Origin: Oopsacas minuta
Taxonomy: Eukaryota; Porifera; Hexactinellida; Lyssacinosida; Leucopsacidae
Length of the DNA: 64,000 nt
Direction of reading: 5' to 3'
Assembly (NCBI GenBank): GCA_024704765.1
Contig: JAKMXF010000221.1
Span: 496,001-560,000, forward strand
In this document: positions 50,892 to 59,700 of the stretch, in pieces
Position numbering within the stretch: the first letter of the stretch is position 1
Layout of the letters: each line of letters opens with the position of its first letter
Notes under the pieces: model-generated
Seen by the model: the letters and a program-made list of their open reading frames with translations, nothing else
Database searches by the model: none
What the model was told of the DNA's origin: nothing
Made by a program: the position numbers and the translations under genes

Positions 50892-52544
50892 TTATTCACT
50901 GAAATAATCTCTTGAAAGAGAGAGTAATTTTAATTGCTGCTCGCTAGTGAGACCGATTGAATACAGGTGAGATCGATAGCTCAAACTAATTCGGTGTAGA
51001 CAAGAGGCCAGGGAGGCGATAACACCAGCTCTGAGGGTGTTTAGCTCTTGGACACGATAGTCTGTAGCCCCCTGTGATGAGTAGAGAGCGGACGGGGGCT
51101 TATATCCGTCTAGCTTGTTAGATAACGTCAATAGCTGATTAATTATAGCGGGGAGGTTCTTCTGAATTAGACCGTATTTGTCTTCCTGATAAGCTGCGGT
51201 TGATAGCTCGGACAGAGATACGAGGGCCCAGCGATATAAACCTGCGTCTGCATACGCACTAAAGAATATATTCAGTTTAAGCGGTTCGTTGAAGTAGCGG
51301 GCAATAAACGATTGTTCTAATGTCTGTCTGACCGAGACTAGGATAGCGACCGCTTGGTCCCAAGCTCTGTCCTGTAGCCCTCTAAGGGGTGTAGGTGGGT
51401 ACGCCCCAGTGCTGGCGGATTTATAAGTTACAGGCTGCTGGGGAGATGATCTGACAGGGGAGTAGAAAGACCCGGTTACAGAATCGTCAGGACTGATCTC
51501 TGTAATCTCCCCTTCTAGCTTAGCAATGAATTCGTTGAGTAGACGGGTACATGCATGGTACACATGGGACCAATTGTCCCCTTGTCCGGTATGAGCGTCC
51601 AAAGAGAAGAGGGCAGCCCGTCTCTGCTCAGAATGAAGAGACAGAGAGGACAGATCCTGGAAAGCCAGATGTGTGAGGAGAGGGGAGGAGGTACGGACAG
51701 CCTCTGAGAGGGACAGGAGAGAGGGGAAGGGACTAGGAGCACACGGGAACCTGAATGCGTGTGTTTGTGAAATATTAAATAATCTCCAACACAATGTATT
51801 TTGGATAAGCGAGAGAGCGAATATGAAATTCAGCTTTATCAAGAATAACGGGTTCAACACGTTTAGAAGGATCGACAGAGATGAATAAGACGTCACCCAT
51901 TCAGGAGAGAGGGCAGTGAGGGACAGGAGAACAAAGGTGCTAGAAAACCAGAGCCTCAAGAGGGAGTGGACAATCTTCCGCTTTGAAAATGAAAATAGTT
52001 CTAATTGTATGCGGAATAGTTTAGGTTGTTGTATGATAGGAAACGAAAGTGTATTAGTTTGTAAAGAGATCGTAGAGAATGCAGTTGATAAACCGAATGA
52101 AAACCCGTAGAACAAATAAACTAGCTCTTCTAACCGGTCGCTAGGAGTGGAAATTAGTGAGTAATCGTGTCGCCGCCATGTGACAACAGTAGCCCAGGAT
52201 AACGTCGCGTATATAAGAATGAAAGTAATAGATTGTCTATTGAATAGATAGACTATCTTGGTATAACGGGAGGGGAATAGAGTATATTTCAGAGAGTAGC
52301 AACAGGAGAACAGGACGATAAAGAGACAAGAAAATAGGTTAAGTTGAAGAAGAAGCGATATGAAATGGGGGGAGACAATGATCCAGTCGGAGAACAAGTG
52401 CGTAGGGTTCAAGATACAAGATATTGTGGAGTATGATACGGACAAAAAGAAGTTGAGGACACAGAGCCACAGGGCCGTGCTGATCGAGCGAGCAACAAAC
52501 TCGTTAAGGTAGGGTTTGGGTGGGAATGGATACTCCTCAAACAT
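50892..52544 (-). CDS. NDC1: Transmembrane nucleoporin NDC1
   Basis: Single exon, 550 residues (human about 670). The first ~270 residues contain about six hydrophobic helices. The border between membrane and soluble parts carries the family's best-known motif, HLAFQDLSSLSLHSEQRRAALFSL followed by NWSHVYHACTRLLNEF, which matches the animal NDC1 block LALQDL...R..vFSLs..GG.P.NW. The C-terminal soluble half is helical (QELNTLRAGVIASLASCLHRI). NDC1 anchors nuclear pore complexes in the nuclear envelope and takes part in pore and spindle-pole assembly. The protein is somewhat short, mainly in the linker after the helices. It is followed on the same strand by nothing close; the Rab9-like gene lies 163 bp upstream on the same strand. 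Confidence 0.88.
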   Translation of the reverse strand: MFEEYPFPPKPYLNEFVARSISTALWLCVLNFFLSVSYSTISCILNPTHLFSDWIIVSPHFISLLLQLNLFSCLFIVLFSCCYSLKYTLFPSRYTKIVYLFNRQSITFILIYATLSWATVVTWRRHDYSLISTPSDRLEELVYLFYGFSFGLSTAFSTISLQTNTLSFPIIQQPKLFRIQLELFSFSKRKIVHSLLRLWFSSTFVLLSLTALSPEWVTSYSSLSILLNVLNPLFLIKLNFIFALSLIQNTLCWRLFNISQTHAFRFPCAPSPFPSLLSLSEAVRTSSPLLTHLAFQDLSSLSLHSEQRRAALFSLDAHTGQGDNWSHVYHACTRLLNEFIAKLEGEITEISPDDSVTGSFYSPVRSSPQQPVTYKSASTGAYPPTPLRGLQDRAWDQAVAILVSVRQTLEQSFIARYFNEPLKLNIFFSAYADAGLYRWALVSLSELSTAAYQEDKYGLIQKNLPAIINQLLTLSNKLDGYKPPSALYSSQGATDYRVQELNTLRAGVIASLASCLHRISLSYRSHLYSIGLTSEQQLKLLSLSRDYFSE

Positions 52545-52707
52545 CCACTAATTAATAAGGAATCACTACTATCCACCCGTTAGTTAGTAAATATATTTGG
52601 GTGTAGTTGAATTTCCAATAATAACAATATGAACTTGAAGTTATCAAGCAGGTGTTTAATATATAAAAAAGCAAACAAATATACATAAACTCATAAATAA
52701 ACAATAA

Positions 52708-53334
52708 TCAACTGCTACAACAACTGACTTTCCCCTGGCTACCAGATGTACTACTCAGATCTACGCTCTGCTCACTATGCCGTTTATGAATTTGATTCTT
52801 AGAGTTTGTGATCATAAGATGGATTGCTGTTTGAAATGCTTCGTTCACGTTTGTATTGTCCTTCGCGCTTGTTTCAAAGTAACACATAGAATCGTTTCCC
52901 TGTCTCCATTCCTCGATTTCATCGTTACTGACCTGTCTCGTATGTTCTGGGCGGTCTGCTTTGGTGCCGAGTACTATAAAAGGGTAGTTTGCTAACCCAG
53001 CAACGTCAGAGTAGTGCAGGAATTCTTTTTGCCACATGTGAAGATTCGCGAAACTCGCTCTGTCATCGAGGGCAAACGTGAGAATACAGCAGTCGGAGCC
53101 CCGGTAGAACGGCGTTCGGAGGCTACGGAAACGCTCCTGGCCGCCGGTATCCCAAATCTGCACTGTGAATCTCCGTCCTTCAGTAATAATCTCTTTATTC
53201 AAGAACTCCACCCCTATGGTCGTGAATGAAGACGAATCGAACCGACTATTCATATACCTGTTCATGAGACTTGACTTTCCAACTCCTGAGTCCCCAATTA
53301 GAATCATCTTTAATTGACAAGTTTTTGCTGCCAT
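52708..53334 (-). CDS. RAB9-like: Rab9-like small GTPase with altered guanine-binding motif
   Basis: Single exon, 208 residues. G1 GDSGVGKS (14-21), switch I TTIGVEF, RFRSLRTPFYRGSDCCILTF and FETSAKD (G5) identify the Rab9 subfamily; the stretch MNRYMNSRFDSSSFTTIGVEFLNKE parallels human Rab9. Two sites are odd. G3 reads WDTGGQE instead of WDTAGQE (Gly64), and G4 reads TKAD (124-127) instead of NKxD, losing the asparagine that reads the guanine base. Gln66, the catalytic glutamine, is kept. The C-terminus has a CC pair two residues from the end (CCSS) for geranylgeranylation. Rab9 works in late-endosome to Golgi recycling. Only about 160 bp separate it from NDC1. Confidence 0.93.
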   Translation of the reverse strand: MAAKTCQLKMILIGDSGVGKSSLMNRYMNSRFDSSSFTTIGVEFLNKEIITEGRRFTVQIWDTGGQERFRSLRTPFYRGSDCCILTFALDDRASFANLHMWQKEFLHYSDVAGLANYPFIVLGTKADRPEHTRQVSNDEIEEWRQGNDSMCYFETSAKDNTNVNEAFQTAIHLMITNSKNQIHKRHSEQSVDLSSTSGSQGKVSCCSS

Positions 53335-53782
53335 TTTCTTATGGACTTTACCTTAAGGTTCTATTTTTATATTGTTCCTATTGCATGAGGAGTCATAAGA
53401 CCAGTATTGTATCATACATAATACCTTATTATGTTATTTTCATTGTTACAGAGTGAATGGTTTTTGGAAAACTCGGGGTGTTTATTAATTGACCCATAGT
53501 CCAACTTTATCGGGCAAGTGTGAAGTCTCCTGTCCCGTTAAAGGTGTCAAAAAGGGAATTATCGAACTTTCGGCAAGGCCAAGGGTCACCAGCAACCTCG
53601 TAGCTACCTCAATGGGTCAGATGGACAACTATTATGTTCCTCTTATATGCCATATTCCATCGCTCCATATTCTAATCACAGTTTTGACTATCTTACAATA
53701 CTCACGGAAATATTACTAACATATAATAATTCAAATATAACGGGGGAAAGTTAATAGTTTGGGAATTTTCGAAACACAATGT
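53335..53782. other. Gap between Rab9-like start and the last exon of the 303-residue gene
   Basis: Rab9-like promoter plus the 3' side of the minus-strand orphan gene. Only short unconvincing frames. No repeat recognised. Confidence 0.5.
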
Positions 53783-56700
53783 TTATTTCTTTGAATCTTT
53801 CTCAGAGGGCCAGTCTGGGAATATCGCATAGTGTGCGGGTTGTCGAGCTCCGGAGACAGAGAAGATGGTGCCTGTAGCGGACTGTGCCTTGTTGACCCTC
53901 TGGCGTTTATATTTTTCAGAGTATTTATGTCTCCTAGGAGAAGAGACCGAATCTCCTGCTTCCTGTTTCTTCTTGTCAGCGTCAGAGTGTTCAGATCCCT
54001 TTACCGCTTCCTTAGAACCTTCCTTCTTAGCTAAATATATTACACAACATTGTCAGGACAAGAAAAATTGAGCAAAGACCAAAAAATCGGGTACAATTGG
54101 AGATTAACAGCCCAATGAATGTTACCAGAATATGTTCGGATCAATAGGCACCAATTTTGGTTACAAGGAGGCCGGGGGGGTCTGGGCCCCTAAGATTTAG
54201 AGGCGGAGGCAATATCGCATGGTGATCCATCAGGTTTGTTTCCTAAAACCGATTTATAAATGAACTTACCCTTTGAAGGGTTTTTGGGTAACTTAGTCTT
54301 TGCCTCATCATCAGTTACCTTCTCTACTTCATCATCCCTGCTTCCCCTGGCCGTATCCTGCAAATACTTGTATATCTGTCCTCGTTCCTCAGCTGTCCGT
54401 GAGTCAAGAAACCGCTTGACGTCACCAGAAATCTCTCTAGAAGGCTCCCCTACACACAAGACCAATTTCTTATATTGATTTGCTGGGAAGTTTTACATGC
54501 ATATGTGTATTAATCCAAGACCACAACAAATCGGTAAAGTATGCAAACAATGCATAAACACGCCACTCCACTAGTCCATACATTCCAATGCAACAAGTAT
54601 GTAGTCGGGTTACTAGGGTATTCGTGGGTACTCTTATACACGCCCCATGTCTAGGAGAGGTGATAATTTCACAGTCTATTCTAGGAATAGACCCACAAGG
54701 AAAGATATTGTTCATAAGACCATACAATCAACTTGAAGCAGTGAAGGGAGAATTTGAATTTAAAGATACGTCAATTGTCCAACTGTCCCCCTCCCAATTT
54801 TTAATACCAGGATTCATAGACACTCACATACACGCCCCTCAATACCCAAACACCGGTCTGGGACTAGACAAGCCCCTATTGGAATGGTTATCCGCATACA
54901 CCTTCCCCCTAGAGGCCCGTTTTAGCGATCCTAATTATGCCAGAGGGGTCTATAATGACGTAATACGTGACACCCTTCGACACGGTACCACTACAGCCTG
55001 TTATTTTACTTCAGTACATGTGGAGGCCGCTAAGGTCATGTGTGACCTGATCCACAAATGGGGACAGAGGGGTCTGGTTGGTAAGACATGCATGGACTGT
55101 AATTCGCCGCCCTCCCTCTCACAAACCCTCGAAACTAACATACAAGGGAGTAAACAGCTGATAGCGCATATTTCCCAGCTGGGAAGCTCTCTCCTCTCTC
55201 CGGTCCTCACCCCTCGATTCGCTCTGACATGCTCTGAAGAGTGCATGAGGGCATTAGGGGTGCTGGCAAGAGAGGGACACTATCATATACAGACACACAT
55301 ATCTGAGAACAAGCGGGAGGTGGAGAGGGCCCATGAGTTGTACCCTACAGCAGATAGTTACACACATGTGTATCAGGAATGCGGGCTTTTAACGGATAAA
55401 ACTATTCTTGCTCATGCTATATACCTCACAGACCAGGAGTTGGGAATTTGTAAAGAGGAGAGAGTAGGGATAGCCCACTGCCCAGTGTCAAACTTTGCTC
55501 TTAAGAGTGGAGTATTCGATAGTAGACGGATCCTTGAGAGAGACATAAAGTTAGGCCTCGGGACTGATGTCTCTGGGGGGTACACAGTGAGTATGCTTGA
55601 AGTTATGCGACAGACCCTTATAGCCAGTACGTGTATCAGCTTCCAGACACAAGATCCTGCATACCGACCTCTTGACTACAGGGAGGCATTCCACCTGGCC
55701 ACACTAGGGGGTGCGAGGGTGCTTGGATTAGAGGACAAGGTTGGTAGCTTTGAAGAGGGAAAAGAGTTCGATGCTCTCCTCGTGGATGTAAATAGCCTTC
55801 GGTCACAGATCCGAGCGGATCCGGGTCTATCCGTTTCGGAAAAGTTCCAGAAATTCTTCTTCAATGGAGATGACAGGAACATTTTAGAGGTGTTTGTAAG
55901 TGGCAGAAGGGTAGAGACACAATAACACTCAACAAACTGACATATTTCTAATTAATTTTATATTTATTTACCTCTTTTGCTAAGAGACTTAGCGGATTGA
56001 GATCTGGGTCTACTGACTGCCTTCTTACTATCCTCCAGTATGTTAGTACTCCAGATCCTCTCCCGTGTACCTGACTAAGAATATTTATTAAATTAGTAAT
56101 ATTTGTAGTGTTAAGAGCCAAAATAATCTCAATCACCAAAATGGCGTGAAATATTCACTTGACAAGAATTTCATACTTGAGGTGCAACTCTGCACCCCCA
56201 AAATGTACCTATGTGCCAATTTTCATATCAATCGGTCTATTAGATTTCTCAGGACACCGCGGACGGACGTCGTCCAAGATTCGTATCACCCAATTAGATT
56301 TGAGGGTTTATAGGCTTATAACATGTAATAGAACTTACAGCTGATCTTGAGCGGGGTAGAGAGCGGGAGTATGTTCTAGAAATACTCCTCAGTAGCTCAC
56401 TCTTCTCCACACCATGAGGGGCAGCTGGATCATGAGCCAAGTTACACAGGGCGTTACCCATATACCAGTCCCTTCCATGGTACGTCCCCCACCCCTTGGT
56501 TGATATCCCTGCGCCAATACCGCCCATGCGGCCTCCTGTATAGTCTTGGTAGAATGACTCACTGATATCTCTCTGAAACCTATCTCTGTTAGATTGATTG
56601 TACCTGCAAAAAAGATAGTACATAACATACATTAAGTAGGTAAAACGCGTCGTCTAAATATTTTGCTTTATTAAAGTTTACGAGGCTGTACTGTAGAGCT

Positions 56701-59700
56701 ATTTTATAGGAGGAAAATGTCACAGGCTCAGGGAAAGATCTCCAAACTATTCGCGAAGAAACATAAAAGTGTAGGGGCTCTTGACAGTCCCATAATGTCA
56801 AGAGGGCCTCTAGGAAGACAGGAGAACAGACCAAAGGTCAAAGAGGTCCTGGTGACGTACAGCACCGAGGAGAACTTGTTCCGCATTCTAAAACCGAGAC
56901 TAGAAGCTGAGCTATGTAAACAGAGTTTCGTTGACGACCAATACAAAGACGGGAATGTATCACTTCTGCAGTGTAAAATAAAGTTTGAAAAATTCGCGCC
57001 GGAGACTTATGAGAAGTTCGACACGAGTTTTTTCAATCACAACAAGTTCCTATTCGGGACCCCACTCATTCATCTTTTCTTCACATCTTCTAACGAGATC
57101 TCCTGGTATAACCGAAGTACTAAGAATGACATCAAGACATGGCTCATGGCTCTTGAACAATTCGGTTACGACAACTGGATTCTTGTTCACGTGACACAAC
57201 ACGCTTCGACACTACGTAAGAATGCATTAAGCAATATAAACAATGTAATAAACACGATAAAGGAGGACATCGCTTCAACTAGTCCGAGTTCTGCTAAGAA
57301 GTTCTATCAATTAACTCTTCCTGAAAAAGGTGATCAAGCCACGGAGAAGCACTACGACGGGTTTATCACATTCCTTTTCACCACTATGAAGAAATATTTC
57401 ATCTCACAGACAGATAGATACGAGACACTTCTCTCCATGACCCGTGAGGACCAGGACAAACCTCTTTGGAACTTTTTCCATTACTTCCTAATGCAGGAAC
57501 AACTGTGCTTCGCCTATGAGCATATGGGTATGTACCAAGCTGCCCTCCTAGCGTATGATGAGATAGACGCGATGCTGCATTACTTAATAATCAAAATGTC
57601 GATGAACAAAATGAAGAAATCAAGATGGTTTGAAACGCTGCAACATTGTTGTCAAGAAGTGCTTCTGGATTATCCACATATTACTCTGTCACTCGACCAG
57701 AGTCACGATCCTTCTTTAGAGAATAAGACATGTAGTTTGTTCAAGCTCCGTTCTGTAATATTCGAGAGACAAGCGACACTCCTGTTTATCTTGGGGCAGG
57801 CATGGGATGTTGGACAGCGGGCCCTTAAGCTACTTAAAGATCTGAGTGAAGAGAGCTCCTCCATGCAACTTCCAATTCCGACCGGTGCCCTTGACGCCTG
57901 GAGTTACTTAATGTGTAAAAACGTGTTGGATGTTATACTAGATCAGCTCAGCAACAATCCGCTGAATCCTCTCAAACAATTCGCGATAGAATTGACCCCT
58001 GATAGACCCGGACCGGACACTCTAGGCCCCTCCCAATGGGTCGTACGGGCACAACTCTGGCACCTACAACTTAACAAACTACACTCTCTAGGACAGATAT
58101 CCGGATTCATTTCTAGCAAGGTAGGGACCGCGGCGGTTATGGATGATTACTCGACAGAGACTGAGACTTTGAAAGAACTTTGGGGCTCCATGTCCTCAAA
58201 CGATCCATCTAGCAGTGCTTTAGACCTCCTTAACGTTCTGTCATCACGTCAGACATTCAATAGAGCATATGTAGAGCTAGCGGAACAGCTGATCGGCGCG
58301 TTAAAACACGCGGGCAGGAAAAGAATGGCAATGCATGCGAGTATGAATTTCGCAAAGTTTCTTCTAGCCAAGAAAGATCTCGCTAAGGCACAGGACGTTC
58401 TAACGGAAGCATGTAAGTTGTACTACTCCGACAAATGGCCTGTACTTCGTCTGAACTCCCTCTCACTCCTGGCTGCTTCACAAGACAGCAAAGACAATCC
58501 ACCCCACGAATACCTAACAACATGTCTGTTGCTAGCTTGCACACTGCCCATTCTTAACTCACATTCTCAAGAAAGGTTCTTCCATTGCTTCAAGGATCGT
58601 ATCGATTCGATAGCAAAGGAGAGCCAGCAAGAAATAATTCCGATACAATTCTCCCTCCTTTTCACAGTTAACTGTATATCATATGCTAAATCAGAATGGG
58701 AGGCGGGTGACGTCATCACGTTAACACTCTCATTAACAAATAAAGCTCCAGCTGATATACTCATCGATAGTATAAAGCTAGCTTATCAAGGGAAAGAGAC
58801 TCTTTTGTCTCCCATAGCTAACATCCCCGGGTATTGGACACGTTTGTATAGCTATACCTCCCTCGATGAGATCCCAAAAGACACGAGACTAGGGGAGAGG
58901 TCTAGGTCAAGGAGGAAGATAAGTAAGACATACTCTCAAGATAGTTCGAATTTTGATTTTTATTTCACAGCGAAAAAGGTGACCCTTGTTCCTGGGGAAA
59001 ATAATCTGGTACTCTCAACTAAATGTAGGATAGCAGGGACTTATCATCCAGACGATCTGATCATAGAATTCTCTTCTGTCCAATTCAGACACTCCACAGA
59101 CCCCAGACCAAGCGGCAGCTTTCCTACCGAAGAGATTGAAGTGGTCCCTTCGGAGGCGAAGTTAGCACTATCAGTGGATTGTCCTGGAGGATTCCTGCTA
59201 GCGGGAAAGCCGTCAGAAGTAACGCTAAACATATTCAACGAGGGTAAGACGATAATATTATGTGGATCTACCATCACACTATCCAGCAGTCAATTGCTTA
59301 TACTAGATGTTCTAAGTGGTGAGTACAATCGTGAAGGAGAATGCTATCAAATAACTCTACCAGATATAAAAGTTAAAGCTGTATACCAAGTAAGACTGCA
59401 GGTATGTAGAGATTTGACACCTAATTATGTCCCCACTCTAGCTAGACATTGAAAAGTTCACCTGTATAAATAGATGGACATTTAACCGAAGCCAGACACA
59501 ACAAATAAGTAAACAATAATATAAACAATTAGGTGAGATGTGATCCAGAAGCTCTGAAACCTGAAAACATATTAGCAGAGTCTAAAATGCATTCTTCTAT
59601 CTCAGAGGGGGATAACACGATGATAAGACGTGTTCCAATAGACGTAGAACTCCCTAAAGACAGCCTATACACTCTAAACTCATCTCCAGGAGACGACACA

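Noticed and set aside
56607-56633. A 27-bp intron just upstream of exon 2 of the 303-residue gene
   Set aside because: Too short for normal splicing and no ATG in the preceding frame; the exon at 62333-62218 gives an ATG, a good donor and the required phase.
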